From a virus: a stretch of 64,000 bases of DNA. A program made the position numbers and the translations under genes. The notes beneath the pieces were generated by a model. The model was not told where the DNA came from, ran no database searches, and was given only the letters and a program-made list of their open reading frames with translations. The stretch covers positions 20,118 through 84,117 of the IMG/VR virus record IMGVR_UViG_3300037961_004808; one strand, written 5' to 3'. Every line of letters starts with the position of its first letter. Position 1 is the first letter of the stretch. Below are positions 40,914 through 50,800 of the stretch, piece by piece.

Positions 40914-40935
40914 GAGGTGGCGATTGTGCCACCTC
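40914..40935 (-). terminator. Intergenic hairpin between VWA and CobS genes
   Basis: Perfect 8-bp arms GAGGTGGC and GCCACCTC surround a 6-nt loop. There is no T run after it, so it may be an RNA-stability or attenuation hairpin rather than a full terminator. Confidence 0.4.
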
Positions 40936-40944
40936 TATAAGTGG

Positions 40945-43056
40945 TCAGGCAACCATTTCTACAAACTGTTTGGTGATATACTTGTTACTTTTCTTGTTTT
41001 TGAACATTTTACGAAATGCTTTACTAACATCTTTCTTCTCACTGCTAGTAACATCTAGTGTGTCATCTTCGCACAAGTTCCTGTTAGGAATACCAAACCA
41101 CTTGTCGAAACCATTAGATGTGAAAGATACACTGCCATGCTTCTTCAATTCAGAACGCATTTGATCGTAGTTCTCATAACTATCTGTTGCATACCAACGA
41201 TAGAAGTTACTCATCTCAGATCCGTGCAAGATTCTGAATGAAACTATGTTGCAGTTGTTGTTATCACGCTTTATTGCGCGAACGAGCGCGTCAGTAACGG
41301 ATGGACCCATGCCATCGATATTGAAAGTCTTGCTTTTGTGGCGAATAACAGTATTATGGCGCACGGGAATGTGACACTTACGCTCGCGATCATCGTATCC
41401 CATACGAATCACATTGTATCCCAATTCATTACCCTCACCATCAGTCAGGTACACAACATTACATTTCTGAGTCTTAGTCTCCTGTTGGAACTTCTTCACA
41501 ATTTGATTCATACACACCAGGGACTCATTGATAGGTGTGCCAGACAATTCCATGCCCAAAGGTGACAACATGTTCCTCAAAGTATGCACAACCTTCCATA
41601 CATTCAGCAGTTGATCTTCAAAGTCTTTTGTCTTCATATTGCTGCTGATAAGATTCATCAACCGGAAGGTATCTTGAATCTTGATTTCATGCAACTTCCA
41701 TTCTTTTACTGGTTTGCGTGACTCATAATCTTCCTGCATCTTCCATGCTTCATTAGTGAAAGCATAAACTTCAAAGGGAATGTTTACCTTACGGCAGAAC
41801 CACACCAGTTGAAACAGTTGTTTGATAGTAGGCAACATTTCATCTGCCATAGATCCACTCCAGTCAAGTACAAACAACAGGGAGTGATTCTTACCATCAG
41901 TAGTTGTTGCTACTTTACGGAACACATCTTCATTGTATTTGTATGAATGAAGTTTACCAGTGTCAAGTACACCAGTGCGAGAGACTGTGGTCCTTGCATA
42001 TGCATCAGCAGACTTACGCATTTCAAACTCTTTTACCAACAAATTCACATCACGTTGTGCACTTGTCTTGAATTGTTTGAACTCAGTGCGCTTCTGCTCA
42101 TTCCACTGTTGGATAACATCCTCGCGATCACTATACTTTTCTCTGAGAACTCTACCAAAATGGTCCTCTACATGCGCCTTGATCTTATCAACAGGAACGA
42201 TAACATTCTCAAGCACAATATCAGGCATCGTCACATAAACAGGACGCTTGGCATGTTGATTGCGAAGATCTTCTAGGTTCTTATCATATGCTTTCTGAGT
42301 TGCAGATTCATCATCATTCTCCTCAACGTTGCCATCATTACATGCTTCAGTATCATCATCGTCAAATTCTTCAGACTCAACATCACTGAAGGCATCACTA
42401 TCACCAGGTTCCTGCTCATCTTCAGGAGACTGATCCATAGTTGTTTCACCATCACCAGGAGCACTGTTCTCCGTTGGTTGTGGCATAGGTGTAGATTCTT
42501 GCTGCTGTTCCTTACTCAGCAGATAACATGCTAGGGAGAGATCAAGAACTTCTTCAAATGTTTCAGCGTTGCTGATACTGGTGACCAGTTCATTCTCACG
42601 ATCATTGAAATCAATGTCATAGAATGTACCGACCTTGAAGTATAGATTCACACGGTCGATGAATGACAGTTGATTCACATCTTTCTGTGAAATCTCGAAG
42701 AAGTCCTTATCATTCAGATAACGGTATCCTTTGAAGAAATCCCTGTTCATGCCAGGATACCGCTTCTTCATCAACTTCTCGATGCGAGCATCTTCTACCA
42801 CGTTGACATAATCACCAGGAACTTTCCTGTATTTGTCTTCACGTTTCCAGTCACGCAATTCTGTAAACAATGCATGTCCTACCTCATGAGCAACCAGCAT
42901 GTCATAAACATATGCTGGAACATTATCCCAAATAGGTAGAGTCAGGACGCGACCATCAATGTCAAAAGATGCTGTTGACACCTGGCGATGTTCTACGATA
43001 AGATTCTCAGTTGCCAGGAGTCTGGCAAGCATCCCTTGGATCTCAGTGGTCGCCAT
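40945..43056 (-). CDS. Zinc metallopeptidase-VWA fusion (CobT-like)
   Basis: This 703-aa protein has three parts. Residues 1-180 hold a zinc-peptidase motif HEVGH at 57-61 with a downstream E88 in NVVEDAR as likely third ligand. The middle is a highly acidic, low-complexity stretch (EEFDDDDTEACNDGN...). The C-terminal half is a VWA domain with a MIDAS motif LDWSGSM near 395 and a later YLTDGEG, as in CobT. The VWA half would dock to the MoxR/CobS ATPase encoded downstream. The peptidase half gives a possible proteolytic or chaperone function. Its promoter is the same 16-nt sequence as for CobS. Confidence 0.85.
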   Translation of the reverse strand: MATTEIQGMLARLLATENLIVEHRQVSTASFDIDGRVLTLPIWDNVPAYVYDMLVAHEVGHALFTELRDWKREDKYRKVPGDYVNVVEDARIEKLMKKRYPGMNRDFFKGYRYLNDKDFFEISQKDVNQLSFIDRVNLYFKVGTFYDIDFNDRENELVTSISNAETFEEVLDLSLACYLLSKEQQQESTPMPQPTENSAPGDGETTMDQSPEDEQEPGDSDAFSDVESEEFDDDDTEACNDGNVEENDDESATQKAYDKNLEDLRNQHAKRPVYVTMPDIVLENVIVPVDKIKAHVEDHFGRVLREKYSDREDVIQQWNEQKRTEFKQFKTSAQRDVNLLVKEFEMRKSADAYARTTVSRTGVLDTGKLHSYKYNEDVFRKVATTTDGKNHSLLFVLDWSGSMADEMLPTIKQLFQLVWFCRKVNIPFEVYAFTNEAWKMQEDYESRKPVKEWKLHEIKIQDTFRLMNLISSNMKTKDFEDQLLNVWKVVHTLRNMLSPLGMELSGTPINESLVCMNQIVKKFQQETKTQKCNVVYLTDGEGNELGYNVIRMGYDDRERKCHIPVRHNTVIRHKSKTFNIDGMGPSVTDALVRAIKRDNNNCNIVSFRILHGSEMSNFYRWYATDSYENYDQMRSELKKHGSVSFTSNGFDKWFGIPNRNLCEDDTLDVTSSEKKDVSKAFRKMFKNKKSNKYITKQFVEMVA

Positions 43057-43067
43057 GTCTGTGTTTC

Positions 43068-43083
43068 AACTGAAGTCAGTATA
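43068..43083 (-). promoter_or_regulatory. Repeated TATACT promoter-like sequence, copy 2
   Basis: This is identical to the 16-nt sequence at 40879-40894. It lies 12 nt before the metallopeptidase-VWA start and suggests shared control of the two partner genes. Confidence 0.6.
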
Positions 43084-43087
43084 GTCC

Positions 43088-43459
43088 TCAGGGTGCCGGA
43101 TGCTCTCCCGGCGATGACGCTTCTGAAACTGGTACACGCTTGACGATTTGCTTAGAGATGTTGGTGTAGGGTGCTGGGGTGAGTTCGATTGATCCGGTTC
43201 TAATGGATTCTTTAGATTCTTTCTTGAGTGATGCTGCCAGTTTGGAACCATCATGCGGCAATACCTCCTGATCTACTCTCACACATATATTTACATCTCT
43301 CACAGGTGGCACTGTGCCAGTACCTCTACATACACACACTGTCATGCCATATGTTGAGAAGAATGTAACAATGCCATAGTGTCCACCAACCTGCACTACA
43401 TCACCAACACTCCATTCATTTTCTTCATAGATTTCCTTGATAGAGTTCCACTCAGGCAT
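43088..43459 (-). CDS. Small beta-barrel-like protein, 123 aa
   Basis: The start is the ATG overlapping the upstream stop (TGATG). The N-terminal half contains a SH3/KOW-like pattern (WSVGDVVQVGGHYGIVTFFS). The rest is basic and Ser/Pro rich (KKESKESIRTGSIELTPAPY). KOW-like barrels often bind RNA or ribosomal proteins, but that is only a fold-level suggestion. It lies between the VOC gene and the metallopeptidase gene. Confidence 0.6.
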   Translation of the reverse strand: MPEWNSIKEIYEENEWSVGDVVQVGGHYGIVTFFSTYGMTVCVCRGTGTVPPVRDVNICVRVDQEVLPHDGSKLAASLKKESKESIRTGSIELTPAPYTNISKQIVKRVPVSEASSPGEHPAP

Positions 43460-43974
43460 CAATTTCTTCTCCGTATTTGATCAAGTTTCTGTGCATGAAT
43501 TTCATCTGGATAGGAATAGTATTTGAACTCAATCCAATTATCCCATGGATCTTTTATTGTGGTGCGATGACACCTAACATTTTGCCCATGTAAATGTGCC
43601 TCACTTGGATCTATCTTCTTAGGCACCAAGAAGTTGTACTTACTATCAATTACATTGATCTCAGGATGATCCTTGCAATGATTCACAACCTCAAAGTATT
43701 CTTTCTTATCCAAGAAGACAGGACCATTATGTCTTGGCAACCTTGAATGTTGCTGAGGTACAGATGTTTCTCCTTGCAGTACACTTATGTGGTGACCAGC
43801 AAATGAAAAGATGAACCCAGGATTGTGTGACCCATCTTCAACATTGATAGCAAACCTTTGACAGAATCTACAACCAAGCACATCACAATACCATCTAATT
43901 CCTTCCTCAATGTCAGGAATAGTGAACGCCATGTGCCATATCGTTTTGGTATGACTGTCAGCGAGGATTGTCAT
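43459..43974 (-). CDS. VOC-superfamily (glyoxalase-like) protein
   Basis: This 171-aa protein opens with WHMAFTIPDIEEGIRWYCDVLGCRF, the first beta-alpha-beta unit of vicinal-oxygen-chelate proteins with a metal-ligand His. It ends with TIKDPWDNWIEFKYYS, where the final Glu is the usual second ligand. VOC enzymes include glyoxalases, dioxygenases and resistance proteins, and the substrate cannot be told here. It is divergent from kdsB. A TATAAT at 44001-44006 on this strand is its probable -10 box. Confidence 0.78.
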   Translation of the reverse strand: MTILADSHTKTIWHMAFTIPDIEEGIRWYCDVLGCRFCQRFAINVEDGSHNPGFIFSFAGHHISVLQGETSVPQQHSRLPRHNGPVFLDKKEYFEVVNHCKDHPEINVIDSKYNFLVPKKIDPSEAHLHGQNVRCHRTTIKDPWDNWIEFKYYSYPDEIHAQKLDQIRRRN

Positions 43975-44008
43975 CGACTAACTACATCTGTCACTAATTT
44001 ATTATATC

Positions 44009-44722
44009 ATGTATAAGGGAAAAAGCACGTTATGTGTCATTCCGGCACGGATGTCGTCAGGTAGATTCCCTGGCAAACCTCTGGCGCTCATCAATGGCAC
44101 CCAGATGGTCCTGAGAGTGGCAGAAATTGCATCTAGGTCAAAGTATGTTGACAGCGTTGTAATCGCCACTGAGGACGATTCTATCGTAGATCTGTGCTGG
44201 GAGGCAGGTTATGATGCTTTGCTGACAAGTAAGCACTACACTTGCACACATCGTGTTGCTGAGGTAGCAGAACATCAACCATACGATTACATCTTCAATC
44301 TACAGGGTGATGAACCACTCACTCAACCTGAGTGGATAGACGAAATGATTGCCTATGGTATTGATAACGATGTTGATGTATTGCAGAGTTCACGAAGATT
44401 AGAGGATGGAGAGATCGAAGACGAAGATGTTGTCAAAATGATAGAGAATAACGGTAAGGTTATTCATATGCAACGCTCACCTGATGTGGTGTGTGATAAT
44501 ATCACGGTGCAATTAGGATTATATTTTTATAGACGAAGTGTTATTGTTGATTTCCCTAATTGTGACATGACCCTTGTCAAGTATTGGAAAGGTCTTGATA
44601 CTATTGGATTTATTGGTAAATATGATGTAATACCATACGATCTAAAGTGTGGTAAAATCAGAGCAGTTGACCGTGCCTGGCACATCCAAGAGGTAGAATG
44701 GTTGTTGAACCTGAAGAACTAA
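44009..44722 (+). CDS. kdsB: 3-deoxy-manno-octulosonate cytidylyltransferase-like (KdsB)
   Basis: This 237-aa protein is slightly shorter than bacterial KdsB (about 250 aa). The signature IPARMSSGRFPGKPLA at 11-26 is the CTP-binding loop, and LQGDEPL at 98-104 is the conserved nucleotide-sugar motif. KdsB activates Kdo (or a related keto-acid sugar) to CMP-Kdo for LPS or capsule. The start follows TTATTATATC directly, with no ribosome site. It overlaps the SIS-HAD gene by 25 nt. A phage copy could support modification of the host envelope. Confidence 0.82.
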   Translation: MYKGKSTLCVIPARMSSGRFPGKPLALINGTQMVLRVAEIASRSKYVDSVVIATEDDSIVDLCWEAGYDALLTSKHYTCTHRVAEVAEHQPYDYIFNLQGDEPLTQPEWIDEMIAYGIDNDVDVLQSSRRLEDGEIEDEDVVKMIENNGKVIHMQRSPDVVCDNITVQLGLYFYRRSVIVDFPNCDMTLVKYWKGLDTIGFIGKYDVIPYDLKCGKIRAVDRAWHIQEVEWLLNLKN

Positions 44723-45573
44723 GAGTTGCAGCAGATATGCTCAGCAGTGCTACCAACGTGGCATTGCTGGGCACTGGTGGTAATCTTGCCATTGCACAAC
44801 ACATGGCAAGTGACATTTACCGTCACATGAATAAGTTCTGCTTTGCACCAGACAGTGTGAATCAGACTGCACTGGGTGGTGATTATGATTGGAAGATTCC
44901 CTGGTTAGATTATGCTGCTAAGTCAGCAGATCTCATCATTCTTATCACTTGCAGGATACAATCACCTGCTGTATATGCTGTTGAAGCACTAGAAAAAGAA
45001 TGGCGTAGATCACCACCATTCAGAACTCATGTGCTTATTATTGCACCAGAGAAACACGAATATCTTCCTACATTGGTGGTTGAATCTAATTTTTATCACG
45101 AATTTGAAGTATTTGCAATGATGTCCATCTATAACATGATGGAAGAGTGTGGTGTTGAGTTACCAGCACTACCACGTCATGCACCTACAAAAGATATTAG
45201 TTCACGATGTGATGTATATTGTGTTGATATTGATGGCACACTGACTGAACCACATGATGGTGATCCATGGAACGCAGTACCACGAATGGATCGCATTGAT
45301 AAGATCAATAAAATGTATGATAACGGTGCTACGATATATCTACAAACTGCACGTGGATTTATCGCTAGTGCACAGAGATACCCTGATGACCCACAAGCAC
45401 AGCAACGTAATGCTGACTACCTTTGTCGCAGCAGGACTGAAGCACAGTTGAAAGAATGGGGAGTAAAGTATCACAAACTATTCTTTGGTAAACCACGAGC
45501 ATCAGTTTATGTTGACGATCGTGGATCACATGATAGTGAGTTCTTTGCTATAATGAGTTCTTTACTAGAGTAA
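44698..45573 (+). CDS. SIS-domain/HAD-phosphatase fusion (sugar-phosphate isomerase plus phosphatase)
   Basis: This 291-aa protein has two domains. The N-terminal ~160 residues have a SIS (GmhA-like) start, LLGTGGNLAIAQHMASDIYR. The C-terminal part carries all four HAD motifs: D177-x-D179 (VDIDGTLT), T217 (LQTARG), K265 (FGKPRA) and D273-D274 (VDDR). Isomerase and phosphatase are separate steps in Kdo or heptose synthesis, so a fusion next to KdsB points to a condensed sugar pathway. It ends 9 nt inside the convergent 325-aa gene. Confidence 0.8.
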   Translation: MVVEPEELRVAADMLSSATNVALLGTGGNLAIAQHMASDIYRHMNKFCFAPDSVNQTALGGDYDWKIPWLDYAAKSADLIILITCRIQSPAVYAVEALEKEWRRSPPFRTHVLIIAPEKHEYLPTLVVESNFYHEFEVFAMMSIYNMMEECGVELPALPRHAPTKDISSRCDVYCVDIDGTLTEPHDGDPWNAVPRMDRIDKINKMYDNGATIYLQTARGFIASAQRYPDDPQAQQRNADYLCRSRTEAQLKEWGVKYHKLFFGKPRASVYVDDRGSHDSEFFAIMSSLLE

Positions 45574-46542
45574 ACTAAACTTCTTATAACCCTCCGATGT
45601 AGGTGTTGCCTCTAACATCTGATGATCAATCCACTCATATGCATCATAGTATTTCTTGATTGGTGTGAACATCTGCAAATGATGTAAGTATCCCTTCTCC
45701 AACATATCCTTATGCAATTCATGTGGAGGTTTGAGTGCATCTAAACCTAAGAAGTTATTGACTAACCATGCTCTATCATGGATGTCAATATCATTCCATC
45801 GTTCTGTCCAGTGGAAGAATGTCTTTTGTTTATCTGTGAGGAAATCATATCCCCACTTGAGATGAAATAATACACGCTCATAAGTGCGTTCCATCTCATT
45901 AGCATGCTTGGTTCTATAGTTTATAATCTTATCGTACAGATGAATCTCTTTACCTAAGAAAGCAGCGTAATATAAATCTGTTCCAGGCCATGGAATATAA
46001 ATGTGCTCATGTTGATGTAACAATCGTGCCAGAGTATATTGTCTCATCTCTGGATCTGTTAGTGATACTAACCTTGATTCTTCCGGTATTCTGAGTTTAG
46101 TCCAGTCTTTCCATACATCACATGACCTGAAAGGTACAAGGAAAGTGATAGGTTTAGGTGCAGCATCAATAGCATCCTGCACATTACTATATTCAGCGTC
46201 TCTAATTGTAACTTGATCATCGCGGGGTAGATAGAATAAAGAACCCTTAGGATCAAACTCCTCTGTAACAGCAATTACACCAAGTTCCCACATAAATGGG
46301 CATGTTCCATAGTATGGTTTGACCGTAGCAAATTTGTTACGGCGAATCTTATCATAATGGAATCTAGACCAGGAATACATTAGATCACTGTCAAATGTAT
46401 CCTTCTTAGTATATAATAAATCTGTTCTTCCTATTGCTTCTCGACATACACCTGGTTGAATTCCAAACATAAAAAAAGTATCTGGGTGCTGACCCAGATA
46501 CCGTGCCATACTATGATGCCACTTATCAGACTGTTGTGCCAT
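45565..46542 (-). CDS. Unknown protein, 325 aa (glycan-related?)
   Basis: The 325-aa sequence begins MAQQSDKWHHSMARYLGQH. It contains IYIPWPGTDLYYAAFLGKEIHLYDKIINYRT, which looks like the C-terminal half of a glycosyltransferase fold with a GTD and a Glu-His patch. This comparison is weak and the function remains open. It is the last gene of the operon that starts at 47787 and is convergent with the SIS-HAD gene. The unusual richness in Trp, His and Tyr would suit sugar binding. Confidence 0.5.
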   Translation of the reverse strand: MAQQSDKWHHSMARYLGQHPDTFFMFGIQPGVCREAIGRTDLLYTKKDTFDSDLMYSWSRFHYDKIRRNKFATVKPYYGTCPFMWELGVIAVTEEFDPKGSLFYLPRDDQVTIRDAEYSNVQDAIDAAPKPITFLVPFRSCDVWKDWTKLRIPEESRLVSLTDPEMRQYTLARLLHQHEHIYIPWPGTDLYYAAFLGKEIHLYDKIINYRTKHANEMERTYERVLFHLKWGYDFLTDKQKTFFHWTERWNDIDIHDRAWLVNNFLGLDALKPPHELHKDMLEKGYLHHLQMFTPIKKYYDAYEWIDHQMLEATPTSEGYKKFSLL

Positions 46543-46547
46543 TTAGA

Positions 46548-46952
46548 CTATGCCATTCCGCCACCGAACTGTCGGTCGATACCATCTGTAGTAGAACGAT
46601 AATAACCAACGTGCTCAGTCTTTTCAATCAGGATAGAGTCAACTTCATCATCAGTCAACATACCTTTCTCAAGCAACAACTGAACAAGACCTTCAGTTGA
46701 TACTTCAATGGAGTCACTATAATATGGTGACCACAGTTCATGGTGAGTATATTCTTCAACTACACCAAATTCACCGGCAAGTGCACGGTTATAAAGAAGA
46801 CGTGAGTGCTCTACAACATCAGTAGGAGAGCAAGTATAGGGCAACCATTCTTCATCAAGAGGAGTAAAATCAACCTCAAGGTTGATCATATTCTTCTCAG
46901 GATTTGCCCACTTGGGATTGCGTGCTGCTGCGACTTCGTAATTAGTAGCCAT
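46548..46952 (-). CDS. Unknown structural-block protein, 134 aa
   Basis: The 134-aa sequence starts MATNYEVAAARNPKWANPEK. It has a helical region near the end (TEGLVQLLLEKGMLTDDEVD) and ends RSTTDGIDRQFGGGMA. It is preceded by AGGAG and lies between a repetitive fibre-type gene and the 325-aa gene. It could be a fibre chaperone or assembly factor, but no family was recognised. Confidence 0.6.
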   Translation of the reverse strand: MATNYEVAAARNPKWANPEKNMINLEVDFTPLDEEWLPYTCSPTDVVEHSRLLYNRALAGEFGVVEEYTHHELWSPYYSDSIEVSTEGLVQLLLEKGMLTDDEVDSILIEKTEHVGYYRSTTDGIDRQFGGGMA

Positions 46953-46977
46953 GTCTTTGTGTATCTCCTATGATTGA

Positions 46978-47787
46978 TCAGGAATAGCGCAACCATAGAG
47001 TTGCAGAGTATGCAACCGTAGTGTTTACGGTCACAGAGTTCACAGTAACGTTGACTGATGCTGTGCCGTTGATAGTCATATTATCAGTCGGGATGTTACC
47101 AGCAACGCTCAGGTTATCAGTAGGAACGTTACCTGCAACGCCAGTGTTATCTCCACCCACGTTGACAGAACCACCAACACTCAAGTTATCAGTAGGAACA
47201 CCTCGGTTCACGTTATAGGATCCACCTTTACCACCTTGAATGTTACCAGAAACATTCACGTTGGTGTTACCCTGGATGTTACCACCTTGAAGGTTACCGC
47301 TCAAGTTACCCTGGATGTTACCGCCAGACAATGAAGTATTGCCTTGAACATTACCACCAGACAGTGACAGGTTACCACTTGGGTTTGCCTGGACGTTACC
47401 AGAACCACTACCGGAACCAGTACCACTACCAGAGTTGACTAGGGCAGCACCCGAGTCATAACCCATACACCGCCAAGAACCAGACGGTGTTGTGTTAGAT
47501 ACTCGACCAGTGGCGTCGGAATAACGTAACGAGGAACCTGCTAGTGTATCACCAGGATCATATTGTGTATTACCTGACGACTGCTGCATGAAGGCATATG
47601 TGCCAACATCACCAACAGAAGCGTTAGCGTTGATAGCAGCAGTCAGAGTAATTGATGCCGTGTTGATGGCACTAATCCTCTTATCAGAGTCAACCGTAAT
47701 AACGGGGACAGCAGATGATCCACCGTATGTACCAGCAGATACGTCTGTTGTTTGGTTTACGTTTGACCCAGTACCGTATAGAGCCAT
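46978..47787 (-). CDS. Repetitive Gly/Asn-rich structural protein, 269 aa
   Basis: An N-terminal TTDVSAGTYGGSSAVPVITV segment resembles one in the 1265-aa fibre protein. It is followed by a long stretch of GNxQGN, LSGGN and LSVGGSVNVGG repeats. The last part has repeated NVTVNS/TVNTT strands. Regular Gly-Asn repeats suggest a beta-helix or polyglycine-II-like fibre segment. It follows a late promoter. The repeats are of different types in series, unlike a simple tandem. Confidence 0.72.
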   Translation of the reverse strand: MALYGTGSNVNQTTDVSAGTYGGSSAVPVITVDSDKRISAINTASITLTAAINANASVGDVGTYAFMQQSSGNTQYDPGDTLAGSSLRYSDATGRVSNTTPSGSWRCMGYDSGAALVNSGSGTGSGSGSGNVQANPSGNLSLSGGNVQGNTSLSGGNIQGNLSGNLQGGNIQGNTNVNVSGNIQGGKGGSYNVNRGVPTDNLSVGGSVNVGGDNTGVAGNVPTDNLSVAGNIPTDNMTINGTASVNVTVNSVTVNTTVAYSATLWLRYS

Positions 47788-47814
47788 TGATTTATCGGTC
47801 TCCTATCGTAAAGT

Positions 47815-47822
47815 TATTTAGG
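47815..47822 (-). promoter_or_regulatory. Late promoter variant (CCTAAATA)
   Basis: The minus strand reads CCTAAATA, 28 nt before the 269-aa gene and about 25 nt after the stop of the 1265-aa gene. Confidence 0.5.
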
Positions 47823-47847
47823 TGAACAGAGGAATGAGTAATAAGAA

Positions 47848-50800
47848 TTAGACTTCTTCCATCAGGAATCGGAATTTCTTGCCACTACGACGGTTAGTAA
47901 TATACAGATGCTCTTCACCTTCTTCAATCAAGTAAGAACCCCAAGTGCCATCAATGCTGTTAGGACCTTTTGCTTCGTTGCTCAGATCCAAGTCAGAACT
48001 GTAGACATTTGCCCAACGGGTGCTGGATGAACCAAGATCCCTAGTGCCATTTGCATTAGGAATAATGTTCCCGGACATTGTTAGTGTGCCGGAGAATGTG
48101 TCAGATGTATTAGACCTCAAGAAATTACCAGAAGAAATACCATCCAAAGTGTCAGCATCTAGACCTGAACCAGAACCATCCACTGTCTTGAGAAGTGTCA
48201 AGATTTCACTAGCAGTCTGATCAGCAGTAGCACCAGACTCAATACCATCTAGTTTAGAACCATCAGTTGCAACATCACGACCATCAACAGTTCCAGAGAC
48301 CGCGATATTACCTGATACTGAAACACCACTGGAAGAGGTTTCAAATTTCTTAGTTCCAGCTTCATACAATTCTACCGAACCACCAGAAATAAACTTAGCA
48401 GAGTAAGAGAATGAATGGTTTGATATTGTTGTTGTGTTGTTATTGAGAATTTGAATATCATTACCATTAGAACTATCAATCTCAACTTTTAGATTGCCAG
48501 TGTCATTATGAAGGATTGAATTTGATCCATCATGATACACATGGAGATCGCCACCTGAACCAAACCTTGCCTTTACGTCGTCATTGAATGTGAGATTACC
48601 AGAGGTCTTTGTGTCTCCAGTATCACTACGCAAGAATGAACCGCTAGAAACGCCATCAAGCGTGTCAGCATCCAGACCTGAACCAGAACCATCCACGGTC
48701 TTGATCAGTGCCAGGATCTCGGCAGCACTTTGATCGGCAGTAGCACCAGACTCAATACCATCTAGTTTAGCACCATCAACCGAAAGATCACGCCCATCGA
48801 CAGTCTGAGAACCAGACATGACGATGTTACCAGTCATCGTACCACCAGCAAGAGGCAGTTTGGTAGCAATGCTGCTGGTGATAGTGGTAGAGAAATCACT
48901 ATCATCACCCAGTGCCGCGGCCAACTCATTCAGAGTGTCAAGTGCACCAGGAGCACCGTTGACAAGGTTATTGATAGAAGTATCAACGTATGCCTTGACC
49001 GACTGTTGAGTAGGAACCTTGGTGGCACTGTTACCAGACATATTGTCTTGATCGGTAACAAAACTCATCGCAGCAGTGCTAGTATCACTGTTCATCACAG
49101 CGCCAGCAGCATTCACATTGGTAGCATCGGTTACATCAGCACCAGATTCAATACCATCCAGTTTGGAACCATCAGATGCAACATCGCGACCATCAACTGT
49201 ACCACTTACGGTGATATTGCCAGTAACATCAAATCCACTCCCAAGGAAGGAAGAAACTATGCTGTTATCAATAGTAACATCAACAGTTGAACCACTGCTG
49301 CCAGCATCACTTGCGGTAACACTAGTATCACCATCCGCAATCGAAGTAGTATCAATAGCGGTGGTACTTGCACTAGTAACAATACCACGGTTGTTTACCG
49401 TGATGATGGGAATAGCAGAACTAGAACCATAAGCACCAGCACTTACACCAGAGGTGGCAAGTTTGCTGTTAGCAATACTACCTGCCAACTGAGCATTGGT
49501 AATCGTACCAGACAGTGAACTAGTAGGATAGTTAGTAGCATCCGACAGATCAAATGCCGGAGTAGCGTCAGAACCACCCAAAGAAACAGAAACACCACCA
49601 AGGGAGATGCTGCTGTTAGACAGCAAAGAGTTACCAATACCACCAGCAAGTTTAGAGGCAGCAATACTTCCTGCCAACTGTGCGTTAGTAATAGTACCAA
49701 CCAGACTGCTAGTGGGGTAATCAGTAGCATCCGAAAGATCAAATGCTGGGGTAGCATCAGAAGCACCCAAAGCAAGACTTACACCACCATAAGATACGCT
49801 GCTGTTTGACAGCAAAGAGTTGCCAATACTACCAGCAAGTTTACTAGCAGCAATACTGCCTGCCAGTTGAGCATTAGTGATGGTACCAACCAGACTGCTG
49901 GTGGGATAGTTAGTGGCATCAGCGAGGTTGAATGCTGGGGTCAGATCAGATGCACCCAGTGCCAGTTCAACACCACCATAAGATACGCTATTGTTAGCAA
50001 GTTTGCTGTTGACAATACTACCTGCCAACATAGCATTGGTGATACCCAGTGATTTGACACTGAGTTCATCACTTGAAAGTTGGATAGAAGAATCATCAAC
50101 GTTGATGGCAAGAGATACTGAACCACCCAAAGATGCAGTACCACCACCACTCAAACCATTACCAGCAACAACACCAACGGTACTGTTAGACAGTTTAGAG
50201 TTAGCAATACTACCTGCCAACTGGGCATTAGTAATAGTACCAACCAGACTGCTGGTGGGATAATCAGTAGCGTCTGACAGATCAAACGCAGGAGTAGCGT
50301 CAGAAGCACCTAGTGCTAGGGAAATACCACCAAAAGATACGGTGCTATTTGCCAGGTAAGCATTAGCAATAGCAGTACCCTGCCAGACACCAGAGGCGAT
50401 CGTGCCAACAGATGTCAGGGAAGAGTTGACAACACCAGAACCAAGTGTGGTAGCACTCAGAACAGAAGTATCAGCAATCTGGAATGTCTTACCACTTACA
50501 AGATTGATGTTCTCGGAGAACTCCCACTGATCGTTATCGTTTTGCCACAGAATAGTGTGGTCAGAGTCTCCCTTCAGGATAATACCACCACCATTGGCAG
50601 AAGTATCAGAAGGAGAAGAAGTAGCACCCAGTTCAAGGTGCTTGTCATCGACCGAAATTGTGGTCGAATTGATGGTAGTTGTGGTACCATTGACTACGAG
50701 GTTACCACTGACCGTCAGACCAGCACCAACCACAACACCACCACTCAGGGTGATGTCATCCATCGTAGCACGACCAGTTACATCTGGAGTTGCAATGGTA

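Noticed and set aside
40914-40935. Hairpin as a full rho-independent terminator
   Set aside because: The stem is strong but no T run follows on the transcribed strand. It is listed with low confidence.
39764-43056. Cobalamin biosynthesis operon
   Set aside because: Only the ATPase/VWA pair is present, and the VWA protein has an extra metallopeptidase domain. No CobN-like chelatase gene is seen.
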